64,000 nucleotides of DNA from Glandiceps talaboti. Taxonomy: Eukaryota; Hemichordata; Enteropneusta; Spengelidae. Positions 12,749-26,792 of this stretch are shown piece after piece. Position 1 is the stretch's first letter. Every line of letters begins with the position of its first letter. Location of the stretch: assembly GCF_964340395.1 (NCBI RefSeq), contig NC_135560.1, forward strand, positions 15,144,598 to 15,208,597, in the 5' to 3' direction. The notes beneath the pieces are model-generated. The model saw only the letters and a list, made by a program, of their open reading frames with translations. It was not told the origin of the DNA and did not search any database. Made by a program: the position numbers and the translations under genes.

Positions 12749-13619
12749 CTTCTTTAAGATTAAAATAAAACGTTATGCTAGTCAATTTTTAGAACAATTT
12801 GACAAATTATTTCTAGCTCATCAAGTTTAATCGAGAGTTTGTCGATACCTAATTACATGCATGCCAATATACAGGAGAAATTGAAGAAATGACGTTAAGA
12901 ATGAGTTGAAGATTTCCTAAACAAAGTAACAGCAAAAATGTAATTTAACTTTATATTGCCGAGGTGCGTTCTTTGTTAACGGGAGACTTTGAAAACAAAA
13001 ACCGTGTCATCAAATATCACATGACGTCATTGATTCCATCAATATTGTCCCATTTATCAGGATAATTTTAAATCTGTGATTTGTCTCAAGAAATACTTAG
13101 CTTTCATGATTGTTAAAATATGATTTACTCGGCGTCATTAAAACAACAACAATGGCTATGATTGAACTCTGCCATTTTGGAAAGTATTTTTCAGGAATAA
13201 TCAGCTAACAATATATAACTAGGCAAACTTGATCTGCTAAAAGGCTACTTTATTACAGGATGTGAAGAGAGTGCTAGCTTCTCCAGACGGGAAATGAAGG
13301 GTTGTAAAAGAAGTGTTCCCCCCCCCCCTCCATATCAGGAATCAAGGTTAATTCATCTTTGATTGAAATTCTTTATACAGACTTTTTTTAAAGTATCCAT
13401 TTGTGAATGCTATCTGTTACACTGCGAACTTAACTATATACATAATGTAGTTCTTGTACATCAGCGAAATTACAGAATGTTGTTCATGTAAGAGTTCCGA
13501 CCGGTACAAACGACATATTATAATGTTATATCATCGCTTGAAAGCTATGTTTTGAATCTTACCCTATGTTTAAACTGTGCTAGTTGTAACAATAATATAT
13601 ATATATATACACCAACAAT
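12749..13619. other. Intergenic stretch
   Basis: It has a TGACGTCA palindrome at 13022-13029, a C11 run at 13318-13328 and a short (AT)n at 13594-13609. Confidence 0.6.
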
Positions 13620-13850
13620 TGTGCACGCTATACAGTAGTCGATATTATCCATACAAGTATATAAATAGGTTGAAATCGTTATCGCCGTTGCGGGCGCTGA
13701 ATTTTCTGAGTGCGGACTCAAAAATCAATTTGATTTGAATTATTGTGTATACAGATACAAAAAATACGTTTACCTTGAGGTGATGCGATACTGTTTCCAG
13801 TGCGTAAGTGAATGTTCCTAACAAATTATTTTTTTTTTAAATGTTCCCGT
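13620..13850 (+). repeat. Dispersed repeat family B, copy 1
   Basis: Same orientation as 25606-25830. It contains TTATCCATAC, CGGGCGCTGAATTTTCTGAG, GTGCGGACTC, GATTTGAATTATTG, TACAAAAAATACG and a T9 run. Borders are approximate and there is no coding capacity. Confidence 0.55.
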
Positions 13851-15721
13851 TGCATATAGCAATCATTTACATAACAACCTTAAGCCAACCAAGTAACCTT
13901 AAAATACAGTTTACTTGAGTCACCTAGTTACAAATGGCAACGTCGAGACTAAAACCTGCACTTATCAAAATACAATTTATAATGTATACTGGGTAGTTTC
14001 TTTTTACCTTATTATAACAGTTACAATAATCGTACAAGCTCATGAAAATTTAAACATGTTATCCTGACATTTACGAAGGTTCAGGCTGAAGTGAATATAA
14101 GTTTAATATCATACTGGTATCCTGTTAGTCCTGACGAATGGGCAAGCCACGGTAATACTAGAGTCATGCTACGATGTGGGCTGCATACAAACAACTCTGT
14201 AATCCTTACAAGGTTCTCGTCTACTCCGAAACAGATTAGAGTTAGTATATAAGCCGATCGCGACTACACAATTCATTGACCGAAAAAGAAATATATTTGA
14301 TTACTGGAAAAGTGCACCCGAGATATTTTATACAGTTATTGGTAAACATGCGTCAACACATTAGCATTAGTGACGTCCTGTCAAAACAATCGAATTGATG
14401 TTCTGCCAAATCAAATAGTACACACCTTTCGGTTGCAAAAAATCATCAAATATTCTAGCACAGTATACAAACTACTAATGGTTTGATAATAACATATGTA
14501 ACTGATGATCATCAACAAATATGATATCCACAAAGTCTGCTTATAAAAGTACACTGGAGATATTTTTCAAATGACATCCGCCATTATTTTTGGCTTTGAA
14601 GGGAAGCACTTATTAGTCAATGTAATTACGTGGGTGTACTAGTCTAAGTTTAAGTCTCGGGCGGGAAGGCACGTTAGTTACGTTTCAGACATCAATTTTA
14701 CGGAAGCTGTGTTTTGTTTGATTTTGTGTATTCTTCTCAGGATTTTGATGTAATTAGTATGTATGTATGTATGTATGTACGTACGTACGTGCACAGTAAA
14801 AACAATGCTAGTCAAATTATATCCGTAATGATACACATTTATGTAGAATAATATGTAGAACTATTGGACATTGAGTGGTGTCTTGGGGAATAAGCTTCCT
14901 TGCTATCCTCAAATAAGCTTTCCCGTTAACAGGAAATCTCAACAAATCCGGATCTGCCTGCAAACAAACGACGGAATGCATCTTTGAACAATTAGACGAA
15001 CACATACTTCGATCACTATATATCGACTACAGTATCTGCTGTTCTGAACCTTTTCTTTGAATTATCCTTTCTCCGTCGTTAATCATTATGCAATCTCTGG
15101 AAAGCCCCACACCTTATAATAGAACATATTCCTGTCAAGCTTCGCGTAAGAAGATGAAAATAGTGGAAGCAGGCTTTTTTCCCAGAAATAGTCCACTTTC
15201 AGCAACTTAATCCACCAGATTTAGACATCATCACATGCCGAGAGCTTCCCGTGAGAAATCAACATCGACTGTGATTGACTTAAGCTTCCCAAGGTCAATA
15301 GTAGTAGCATAATAATTTTTTGACACTAAGGCGACCACATTGAAACATATAATGTCCACAATTGAACAATAATTGATATCCATAGTCATTATGTGGTGGA
15401 TATACATACTGTAATCAACATGTGTTGTATGTTATGAATGATATCGTACTTACTTTTCATACAAATACCACAACTCCGAATACCAGAAGTAAGATCAGCT
15501 CTGGTAGAAAAATCCATTCGTATCTGTTATGTGATAGAAAAATTCAAAATAATTCTAATTTTAATATGAAGTATACAATCAAAGATGTTGCCTGGACTGC
15601 GGCGATGAATAGAAGTACAAAAGTAACAAATGAATAAACTGTTTACGTAATTTGCTACCATCTATCTACGTCCTTTATTGCTTTCACGGAGAGTGTTTGG
15701 GTTCTTTTAGGTACATGTGAT
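13851..15721. other. Intergenic stretch with a small (ATGT)(ACGT) tract
   Basis: A short compound microsatellite (ATGT then ACGT) lies at 14757-14793. The rest is unique sequence without a supported gene. Confidence 0.6.
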
Positions 15722-16190
15722 TCGTAATATAATAATGCCAATGTGTAAAGCGCCTGTCCACCTGAGAGCTCAGGGCGCTCACTATTATTACCCTTGGCAT
15801 GGATCAATGGCAGCACAACGGCCCAGGATGATATATTGCCCATGCCTTTTGACAAAGAATTGTTAGTCGAAATCATGGAGATTGTACTAATTGATAAAGA
15901 CTGCACTTTACGTGTTACTCGCTCGCGCACTAATAATCTCAATATGGAGAGCTCCACCTAATCTAGAATTATCATGGTTATGACGCATTGTTCGCTTTGA
16001 AAATTTCCTTGTTGTACAATCAAGGATAACATCGCTACCATCAAGACAAGCCCATCCCTTACCACACAAAACATTTGGTATTGAACTTGACATTATGTAC
16101 AGTGATCGTAAATGAACTCCTACTGAGTGAGATGGCATCAGGTATTGCAAGACTAGTATGAATCCGGGGTGTTATTTCCGCTGACACCGA
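15722..16190 (-). repeat. Candidate old retroposon or dispersed repeat (weak)
   Basis: On the minus strand, 15782-15722 reads GAGCGCCCTGAGCTCTC, GGACAGGCGCTTTACAC, then GCATTATTATATTA. This paired GCGCC/GGCGC element ahead of a short TTA-type tail resembles the 3' ends of many L2/CR1-type LINEs and their SINEs. The less AT-rich sequence to about 16190 may be the body. Two overlapping minus frames (15655-15957, 15908-16150) show no reverse transcriptase motif. Confidence 0.25.
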
Positions 16191-19100
16191 GTATATAACT
16201 TAAGCTACCATGTACTCACTTTAAATGTCCCATAAGGTCAAACCATGGCACATAAATGCATCTCCGACATATTCAATTTCTGGTTAGTAAGTTATCCATT
16301 GTAGAAGTAGGCTCCAATGTGTGTTTGACCGGGTTGGCCAATGTTTTCACCTGTCATTGTGTTGATGATGTTCATATTTGGACTGTGGAGTAATATTCAC
16401 ACATTCGTAACTTATACAATACAATGAAAATAATGGACATTAACACTTTTTTTACATTCTTGTGATTTAAATTATAAAACGAACGGGCCAGCCAGTCCAT
16501 ATTATTTCCCAAACTTCACACAAACCATAGACACTACAAGCACAAACACACAAATGACATAGTATTGGGAAAGAATGTTGACCTTGCTTGATTAATATGT
16601 GCAGTGCCACGCAACTTTATACAGCAGTACAAGAAAAATTGAAAAGCCCGATACCAAATTGGCTTTCGGCGCCAAACAATGCAAGTGGACGAATTTGTAA
16701 ATTTGCCGAAAAGGCACGGCAACCCGCAAAAGTGACAACGTCCAAAAAGCACATGACCGCCCAGAAAAAGCAGAAATAAAAAAAGCATCCTTCTTTGTAA
16801 AAAAAGACCTGGAAACCTGTACTCGAGTGCAATGCTAAATGTCCTGGAAAGAGTTCATTATCTTTTTCACACGGAAAGGTGACTTTGTGGAACAACTTGA
16901 AAACGAACGAAACGAACCGCAGGAAGTTTATTTGCTAATGACTAATTTATAATTACATTGTTTACTCTATTACTTTACATTACTTTGGTGATGAAAAAAA
17001 TACATTATCAATAAGCATATTATTTTTATTACATTATTTATTATTGATCATGTATTCTTGTCATATTGCTCTGATGAAGTAGTATATGCAAAGAATTTCC
17101 CATGTGCATTGCAGAAATCTCCAAAATGGGTTTTATTCTATCACCCAAATCATATGCAGAAACACCAGTGTGAACTATTGCCTCATTTGCGATTTTTTTG
17201 CAGTGGGCCATATTGCGTCATGCATGGGTGCCAGCAGAAATCCATATGTAATAGTTGAACAATGAATATTCATTGCGTTTTCACTGAAGATAATAAGCAC
17301 TTAGGAATGTCTCATGGTTTATCTGAAATCACGAATGTCGGTATAGCAAAATTTTAAAAGGACTCACTAGAACTCAAACTAAAGTTTATTAAAATGCCTT
17401 TATTTCCCGGAGTGGTGTTCTCCTTTAAAGAGGAAAATATTAACATTCGCATTTATATAAACAATATACTATGATAATCCCTTGATATGAATTTATTTCA
17501 CCGGACACATAAGGTACTAACAATAGAAATATTCACCACAAACAATTCCATTGAGGGCCATGGATAAAGTTCAATCTAAAACATTAAAATTAAGAAAAAA
17601 ACATAATATATAATAATAATAATACGTAACGTAATATGGAACTTATATACAACTGATGTACACATTAAATTACACAAAACTCTGTTGAAAATGAAACGAT
17701 ACTAAAGATCAAATATGCAAATTGTAATATAGAAAAAAATAAGAAAACAAGCCAGGAAAAAATAGAAACGGAAGCCATGACACAACAACGAATATTTATT
17801 GATGACGAACTTGGGAAACAAAAATTTGTGAAGAGAAAAAGGTGATATTTCAATTTGCTGTATTGCAATTTAAGGGAATTCTGTTGATTGATTGCCATAT
17901 ATTTATTTGGTATTTGTGAGGTTTACCTTGAAGTGGGAATTGACAGGTTACTGCTTAGAGATGATTTGGTGGAATAGCTTGGGAATACGTGATTTGCGAT
18001 GTAGTCGTAGGTAGGAAATGAATATCGCGATTATTTTGTAAGTCAAATTATATATGAACGTTTATAGGTGTGGGGCTTTACAGAGTGTGGATATCAAATG
18101 ACTGTTGTCGGTGTAGAACTGATATCCGTGTATTTTTAACAAGTTCAGTCAACGCGGCAAAGATGTGGTGCCGAAAAGAAACTGATATATTTGACGTAGT
18201 CAAACAACCGACTCGAGATGCATACGACGCACCTTGTTCCCTTTCTGCATTGCAAGATGAAACATTATAACGGATCGGATAGTACACACGTCAAACTGTC
18301 TCCCCTAGGAAATATCAGAAATGAAATGATTTAATTACATATCGCTTAAATCTTTCACCTTCTGAAAACATTGACTTGGAGTTAGCACAGTGTTTGACAA
18401 GATGTGCATAGGGCTCGTAAATTAAATGAGTAACCCTCAGGTCACAGTTTGATTGACAGGTGTCTTTTTTGTGAAATTTACAGTAATCAGCCACTTCTAA
18501 AAGATATGACTTTGTTTCATTTGCTTGTTGTGATTGTGAGACAAACTGTGTTAATACTTTAATGTAAGAGAGACAGGCCAATCTGGGAAAGGCACCCACT
18601 TCACCTATAGTAATTTCTGCGAGTTAAATTGTGTAATGTGATCGTTGTAAATCTGTATTAGTTTCAAAGTAAGAAACATACTACATTTAGCGATTAGGGT
18701 ACAATTCTTCTATAGGGGAAGTCATATAAATAATTGTTTTTTCTGGATTTGGAATGTAGATGTAACAAATCCGTACAAATGCTTCAATCCCCCAATTCAA
18801 TTTCGTAGGCTTCACTATCTATTGATTTCTCGGCCATCTTTGATTTATGATATTTCCCTCCCGTCTACAAGAAAATATTTTACCGGTCTGGTATTTTACG
18901 TATTAATCTGAGCTAAAGCAAGATGAGATTGCTTTAAAATCCACTAAGTTGAAACTAATTTAAAACTGCAAGATAACGCTCGTCCTGTTTTGCTTAATAG
19001 TTCACCGCGCTAAACATCTGTTAAATGTACAAGTTTTAGGTGAATTCTATCAATTGTATGTCTCAGCGACCGCAACTTCACGGCACTGATCGCGGTTTCA

Positions 19101-20956
19101 TGGTGACCGAAAATAGGGGAATAATCAGTGACATTTTATTTCACATCAGAATCCCGCTTACATACTCGTGAACAGAGGATAATCCATATGCTAAAGGGAT
19201 TACAGGTTTTAAATTAAAACGTCCAAACATATGAACCACGGGTCGTAATCTAAACTCGTATGCCTCCCATAGTTCCATTCTGTGGAATGATAAATATCTT
19301 ATTCGGCGTGTTTTGTGGATTATCTATTGGATCGACACAACAAAGAAAATTGGTGTTGAAAGACAAATAGCCCGGTAATATTGTCGTCAATAGAATTAAC
19401 GATGGTTGCATACCACTAACACACAAGATTAGCCGATGGAAATTGTTAGAAGCGAGGGAATTAAATATTTTATAGCCTGTTAAATGTACTGAATTGACCG
19501 ACGATCGGCGCCTCTTGCCACACCCGTAGTCTCCGACACAATGGTTTCAGCTTTCTGTCGCATATAATTCAAAATTTTCCTTAAGTCGCATCCAAATCAG
19601 ATGAAAAGGGCAGGAACATTAAAGGAAATAATATTCCATTTGGGAAAAGGATATTAAGGGAATCATTTGTGGCATTATAATCTAGGGGCTTAACATTCTC
19701 ATAACATGGTGTTTTATGTTCGTTCGGCTCAATGACAAATATCCATAAATGCCCCGAGGCTCGAGATTCTTCAAGATTTTCATTTTACGGCGTTATTACG
19801 TGCCTTATGCGCAAGCGGGTAACAGTATGACTGTGTACAAGCCGTTACGAACACCAGAGACAGTCTGACTATTAAAGTTTTACAGGGCGATCTACATTCA
19901 TTTTGTAACAACCCATTTAGATCCAGACGTCGGCTCGAATTCAGTATCTTGTAATTTCGCCTTAGGGGCATCTATTGTGGAAATGGCGTGACGTCATCAT
20001 GTCAAAAGGTTAAGTCTTGCCTTGATTGGCTTCCATCAGGTAAAATTACGTTATGTTCAGGTGCGCTTGTTACACCTTCATCAAGGAAGAAATTTCTATC
20101 AACGTTCTGCAAATTGGTATACACTGAACAAATTTTGTGTGATGGATGACTGTCTTATGCCGTCGCCTTAGCCGTTGGCGACGGAGATTGGAAAACACTC
20201 TCTGAAGGAGAAAACATTTCTGGAATGACTCCGAGTTATGTACTGCTCTCCCAATAAAAAAATAAAATGATCAATAGCATCACCTTCGACTGCATAGAAA
20301 TCATACAAAGAACGTGTTAATACTTGCAGCGATGCAGTTCTGTACAACCCCGAAGCTTTTTTTTCAATAAAATACTTCACTTCAGGCTGCTCAATAAAAA
20401 CCGGAAAATGAGAAGGCTGTTGACGTTGATTGTAGACCTTCTAAAAATCACTCATCACACTAAAACACTCAGTTGTAAGGTTATGATGCCATTAAGAACA
20501 TGAAACGCGGCGACATTGTATTTCAACCTGAAACCAAAAAAAATGTAATACAGATATAAAAAGTCAACTTTATAATTAATAGACTAACATTAATAACCAG
20601 TTTTCAATTTGCATTTTGGTATAATCCTAGAATGTCACGTTTTTATTGATTCTGTGTGTACTTTGAAGGGCACCAGCAGGTAGTTTGTGATACGTACAAG
20701 TTATCACACTATCCTAGATATATTAATATTACTTGGAGACAGAGGTAGATTGTGCGTCAACACGTCATCGACAGAGAAATACACAGACACAGACATGTAT
20801 GATTGTGTTAGCAACGACAGTGATACACGTAGGCAAGGCTTTGGGGAGAAAATGTATCGAATGTAAGGATTATGGAGTGGTCCAAATAAAGAGATCAACA
20901 GCATATGCAAGGGTTATATAGATATTACGTTAGCCGAACTTTAGCCAATCAAAGTT
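16191..20956. other. Long intergenic stretch, mostly unique
   Basis: No gene is supported. It contains a TGACGTCA palindrome (19989-19996), an AATAATAATAATA run near 17611 and several overlapping short frames at 16534-16895 without recognisable domains. Confidence 0.55.
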
Positions 20957-21475
20957 CGACACGACACGACACGACACGACACGACACGACACGATAAGAT
21001 AAGATAAGATAAGATAAGATAAGATAAGATAAGATAAGATAAGATAAGATAAGATAAGATAAGATAAGACAAGACAAGACAAGACAAGACAAGACAAGAC
21101 AAGACAAGACAAGACAAGACAAGAGAAGACGATACTGCAGAGCACAATACAGTACAGCACAGCACAATATGCACAACACAACACAACACAACACAGCACA
21201 GCGCAGCACAATACAGCACAATACAACACATCATAGCACAGCACAGCACAACACGACACAACACAACACGACACAACACAACATGGCACAACACGACACG
21301 ACACGACACAACACAACACAACACAACACAACATAACATAACACAACACAACACAGCATAACACAACAAAACACAACACAACATAACATAACACAACACA
21401 ACACAACACAACACAACATAACATAACACAACACAACACAGCATAACACAACAAAACACAACACAACAAGACGAC
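20957..21475 (+). repeat. Block-structured pentanucleotide satellite (ACACG, GATAA, GACAA, AACAC)
   Basis: The blocks are sharply bounded: ACACG (20958-20992), GATAA (20993-21067), GACAA (21068-21124), then a mixed AACAC/AGCAC/AACAT/CACGA section to 21475. Adjacent motifs differ by one or two bases at fixed register. The minus-strand frame of 189 codons (20930-21499) is the longest in the window and is purely repeat-derived. Confidence 0.95.
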
Positions 21476-23135
21476 AATTACAGTTTTGTATGTGGACAAT
21501 TACTATAATGTTTCTATAGTACGAAAGGTTAATACTTAGATTTTTTAACGCGATATCACTTCTTTTTTTTAGGATTGGGAAATTCCGTGGGACTCTAATT
21601 GTTTATCTTAATTCATCAAAGCCAAAGTATTTATTGATTTGAGTAAAGATTAGTCGCCCAGAAGGACGTGAACGGGATCACCAAGCAACAAGAACTACAA
21701 AAAATAACGACCGTCTTTCTGCAGATTCCCATGATTAACTTTCCAGCAAAAGTCTAGGAAGCGATAAGGAAGTGTACACTATACATAATTACATGCAAAC
21801 AACAGAACGTGAAGTATCTCTATTAGATTTCATGATTCCAAAAATATGTTAGTCATCAGTTTGTGCGATATTTTCTTAAATTAGAACACGGTTAAAGTCG
21901 TGGGTGTCACAATATAGTCGAGCTAATTGCTCGGAAAATTTCTGATCGGTCGGCCATTTACTAGCTAAACTCAATTTAAACCCCATCTCGCCATGATAAA
22001 TACGCACGTGTTCATGCATCTCAAATTTGGAGTCGTGCGGAGAGACTACGATAAGTCGGCTTCTCTCACCCTCTATGTGTCAATGTCTACCATTCATACT
22101 CTCCCAGCGAGAGGTTGTTTCAAAATATCACAGACAAATATGTCATGTTCTTCTCAGCCATATGCGTTTTCAAAATAGAAATAAGACGGGCAACCAGTTC
22201 ACAAATATTCAACGTCGTGTGTGATAACCGAATGCCTCTTCCATGAACACAAAACATCCCTTTGTAACGAGGAGCAAAACGTGCGAAAAGATTGAAAAAT
22301 GTTCCCTTCGGTATTTTTTTGATCTATAATTTCACAAATCGATCCTTTTATTGAACAGATAATGTGACATGACTGAAGTATCCGTTATATCTGAACAGAG
22401 AGATACTTTTCGGAAGGTAATATCGAAAACGACCGTTATGATATGAAAGAAAGCAATTAATTCACAAACGTAAGACACTTAATGCAAACTGTTGAAATTT
22501 TGAATAGATAGTGACAGTCGCAAATAAACCCGTTAAAGGACAAAAGAATACAGAATCAATCATTTTGACAGCTAGTTGTCGGAGACTAGAACACCAATAT
22601 AATTCCGTGTCTCGATAGAAATTAACCTCTTGTATAACTATGAAACAACACTCAGAAGATATACAAGGTGCTTGATAAGAGTAAACCACTCACACAACAG
22701 CGAATTCGAGTTCGAACATCAAGCCTGGGTGTTCAATGTAAGGAAAGAGCGCCACGCACTAGAGTAAGAGAACGAAGCGGTGTGGATAAACATAAGCATT
22801 GCGTTGATGAATATGCTGTCACTTTACACGCACTGGCAATCATCGTTGTCGGTATACAACCGTCAGATATATGCAGTAACACAACTAAGAGTTTCAAAAC
22901 CAACAGAAGCTTTGATAGAAACGTTCATGTTGCCATTTTATTGTGTCGGTGTTATTATATACTTTCACTTTCGTTTTATTGTAGGTATGATATTGTGATG
23001 GAAATCAATGTATCTATCGATACGTTGTAAAGGTATGAAAGCTATTAGCTGCAATGTAATGAATACAGTGTCCGGAAAGAATAATATATACAACGAACTG
23101 AACAATACAGAACGGCAGATGTAAGGCGCAGACTA
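21476..23135. other. Intergenic stretch between pentanucleotide arrays
   Basis: The longest frame is 22668-23030 (+, 120 codons); it shows no domain and lacks splice support. Nothing else was found. Confidence 0.55.
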
Positions 23136-23641
23136 CAAAACACAACACAGCACAACACGTACCGCACAGCGAGCACAACACAACACAGCACAACACAACA
23201 CAACACAACACAACACAACACAACACAACACAACACAACACAACACAACACAACACAACACAACACAACACAACACAGCGCAGCACAGCGCAGCGCAGCG
23301 CAAGGCAACGAAACGCATAATAACATCACCATATCGCACGGCATAGCATAGCATTTAGCGTATCACAGCACAGCGCATTAAAACACAGCATAACACAGGA
23401 CAGTGGAGTACATTAATGTATGTCATAGCAAAGCATAGCATAACATAGCATAGCATAACAAAACGTAGCATAACACAGCACAGTACAGCATAAAATGCTA
23501 GAACAGAGAATTGCATAGCATAGCACATCTCAGCACAACACAGCGCAACGCAACACAACACAACACAACACAACACAACACAACACAACACAACACAGCA
23601 TAGTATAACATAACATAACATGGCATATAACATAGCACAAT
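23136..23641 (+). repeat. Pentanucleotide arrays (AACAC, GCAGC, GCATA)
   Basis: A pure AACAC block (about 23177-23277) passes into AGCGC variants, then a degenerate GCATA section (23340-23530), then a second AACAC block (about 23543-23597). Minus-strand frames of 73-99 codons are artefacts of the 5-bp period. Confidence 0.9.
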
Positions 23642-25605
23642 ATGATATGCCAAGTTCAGTGCGCTATTAGGCACAATGCATACATATATGGTTGAATAAC
23701 ATTACAAATGAGAAACAAAAACAGGACGGTGTATAGTATACAGCCCTTAACGTACAATTGAACTGTACAAGTTCGAAAGTACATAATAACACATGAAAGT
23801 TGAGCCGTGTACTACTTCGGTATAGTACAGTATAAACATACTTCGTTGAGTGTAGTGCAATGCTTTATTTACATCACAATACAATGAATTACGTTCTATG
23901 AATCACATAACAACTTATTTCGCAAGATATGTCAATCCAGGAAATTAGTCTATGGTGCACGTTGCAAAATGTCATTATATGGATATCAATTTTACGACTT
24001 GTCTGTGACTTGCAAAAATACGAAGATTGTGTGACGTAAACAGACAGGCTTACTAATATTGACGGTAAAACAGAACCATTGTACAGAGTAAAACTTTGTA
24101 TCGAAGGAGCGTCGACAACACTGGTATAAATGAATTAGGGTATACTACCACACTTGTTGGCATGGTGACTGTGCTATTCACGACGCCATGTAAACTTTTT
24201 TTTTCAATAAAAATAAATTAAATAAAAAAAAATTAAAAACGTGCACAATAAATTTAAACCAAAGCGTGTCCAGCAGGTTGCTTTGATGGCAGACTGACGT
24301 GAAACCCTAACTGACATGGTAGATATTGCCCCTCAAATGTATCATCAATCAGACGCTACATCAGACTATACCATCTTCAATAATTCATGTTTGTCACTTG
24401 GAAAGTGCCAGTATTTGCTAGGTAATTTATAACACAACACCTCACAGGCCAGTAGAGAACAACACATCAGCAAAGAGGTAAAGAAATCAGGCTACAACTA
24501 GCTTAATTTATCAATAGGCTGAAGATGAGAAATTTCACACGAATTGCACATTAGAAGTGTCATCACCAAATTACGAAGCTGTATTCTGATTCCGTGTCTT
24601 TCATCATGATGATAAAAAAACATTCCAGCAAATAGCTTCGAATAAAAACTGTGATAGATCTAGAAAGGTTACTCGTGTGATGTATCAATATAAATGATTA
24701 CGTTACCATCTTTACTGCCCATGTCTCTGATGACACGAATAGAAACTCATTAGGGTATATTGTCAGTTGAAGTAATCAATTGGCATCGAAGACTATGATC
24801 AAAGTAATAACCTTTGCTAGATGTATCATTTGTCAACAATATAAATCACACATTGTGGATTGCAAAGTTTTTGTCTGTGTGAATTATAAACTTAATATGT
24901 GATTATCTTCTCTAATAATGTTTTGAGCCTACATTGTTAATGTCCACGGGGATTGGTCTTTGCCAGTTTCAAGACCTCGTATTCTTTATTTACAACAGGT
25001 ATTCCTTTATACATTGCAACCAACATTCAATATATATCTGGCAAGGTAATTAGTGAACATAATTACACGAATATAGAAACGGTACACTTTTGCTGACTTG
25101 ATGATGTTCTCTAAAGGTTTGTTGAATTCAAACCAATCCAGTTTTCATACGTCATGTTCTTTTAGAATCTAGATATATAGCAAGAACAAACATTCAACGT
25201 CGTGTATTACAGTAGAAATGATATTGGCTTGGTGTTTCACCGATGGGATATGGTGTTTTTGTCACAAATGTAGATATATTTCAACTGCAACCTAACAATA
25301 AAATAGACACAACACATACAACAGAATTCTTTGCTCAATCACATTGAAAAGTGATACAATATCAACTTTCTTTAATTCAGTGCAGTAAAAACAGGGACTT
25401 GATGGTTTGAATGGAGTAAATATTGCTTACTTACCAACTTTACTATTTCTCCATCTCCACTGTTCACGGCACCTCTATAATTGTTTCCCCTTTGCATGTA
25501 AAGATATTTTAAATCTGCTCTGGCTGTAACAGGGGTCTCATTATTTTCAATCATACTACTACTAATAATATATTCACTAAAATTGTTAAACACATCAATA
25601 ATTTA
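23642..25605. other. Intergenic stretch, no feature recognised
   Basis: Unique AT-rich DNA. An A/T-rich low-complexity run lies at 24198-24240. Confidence 0.6.
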
Positions 25606-25830
25606 TATATGTCAACTCGAGGTCTATTTTATCCATAAGTAGTATAGTAATAACATGGATCGCGATTCATTGGGCGCTGAGTTTTGGGTGCGGACCAAAA
25701 ATCGATGTCGTTTGATATATTGCGCCATGCTTTGTGTACTGCTACAAAAATACATTTACTCAAAGTTTATTCAACACTGTACGATATTACGATTAGGTTA
25801 TATCTCGTAAAATCTTTTTTTTAAAACATA
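25606..25830 (+). repeat. Dispersed repeat family B, copy 2
   Basis: Similar over about 200 bp, in the same orientation, to 13620-13850. Shared blocks in order are TTATCCATA, GGGCGCTGA, GTGCGGAC, AAAAATC, TTTGAT, TGTGTA, TACAAAAAATAC, TTTAC and a T8 run with AAA. Divergence is high (an old repeat), and the borders are approximate. Confidence 0.55.
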
Positions 25831-26565
25831 AAAAAAACCAACGTGTCAGTTCCAGCTAGTTCACCTTTACAGAAAATGAGTTGAATCTTGTTCATGATGT
25901 GCTAGAAAGGGTGAGGTGGTACAAAGGAATATTGAAAATTCATTTGAAAACATTCATCTAAAATAGTTAGAGACATATTTTACTGAAATGCCTTAGTTAA
26001 CACACAGAAAAAACTTGTCGACTTTCATCGTTATTTTCAGGCTTTTGCCACCCTTACACCCTGTCCGAGTCGTGTCTTTGGAATTTAAAATGAGAGGCTT
26101 ATTTGATCACTCAGAAACGGATTTCTACATGTGGATGTGTGATAAGGGATATATATATATGATTTACGCCAACTAGTTCCAAAGAAAAGATAATTAAAAC
26201 ACATATCATATTGTAATATCTTCAAGTGGCCTTTTTCAATAACTGTAGTCTATCTCGAAGCAGATATGCCTTAAGACCCCTAACTCATAAAAAGCATCGC
26301 GCACTGGAAGGTATAAGCGTTTAATTTATAGTCTACAGGCGTGAAGAGAGAAATTATAAGATTATATCTTGTAGCTCAAATACCTTTTTAATAATTAGAG
26401 TTAAATCTCCTGAACGAGCAGAGTATATTGATGCATAGCGACAAACATTGTGAAACCCGAAAGGCTTTTTAAAAAGTTGCAGCAAAACAAAGTTAAAACT
26501 TTAGACAAAATTTTCATATCGCGATATTAGTAAATGTTAAAAAACGTGTAGACATGGTGTGAGTT
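25831..26565. other. Intergenic stretch
   Basis: No feature recognised apart from a short (AT)5 near 26151-26160. Confidence 0.6.
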
Positions 26566-26792
26566 CATACATACATACATACATACATACATACATACAT
26601 ACATACATACATACATACATACTGACATACATACATACATACATACATACATACATACATACTGACATACATTTACACACATGCATACATAAACATATAC
26701 ATAGGCAGGCAGGCAGACAGGCAGACAGGCAGACAGACAGTCAGACAGACAGACAGACAGACAGACAGGCAGGCAGGCAGGCAGGCAGACAT
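26566..26792 (+). repeat. Compound tetranucleotide array (ACAT then GACA/GGCA)
   Basis: ACAT units with two ACTG interruptions run to about 26700, followed by GGCA, GACA and GGCA blocks. It is the reverse-complement class of the ATGT/CTGT arrays elsewhere. Confidence 0.95.

Noticed and set aside
20930-21499. 189-codon minus-strand open frame, the longest in the window
   Set aside because: It is a direct translation of pentanucleotide arrays (five-residue periodic Cys/Val/Leu/Ser peptide); several frames are open at once.
22700-22722. GTTCGAAC-like words recalling a tRNA B box (also near 45680 and 62850)
   Set aside because: No matching A box, cloverleaf or acceptor pairing at the required distance at any of these sites.
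22668-23030. 120-codon plus-strand frame with Cys/hydrophobic C-terminal half
   Set aside because: No family motif. A second unrelated frame is open over the same bases.
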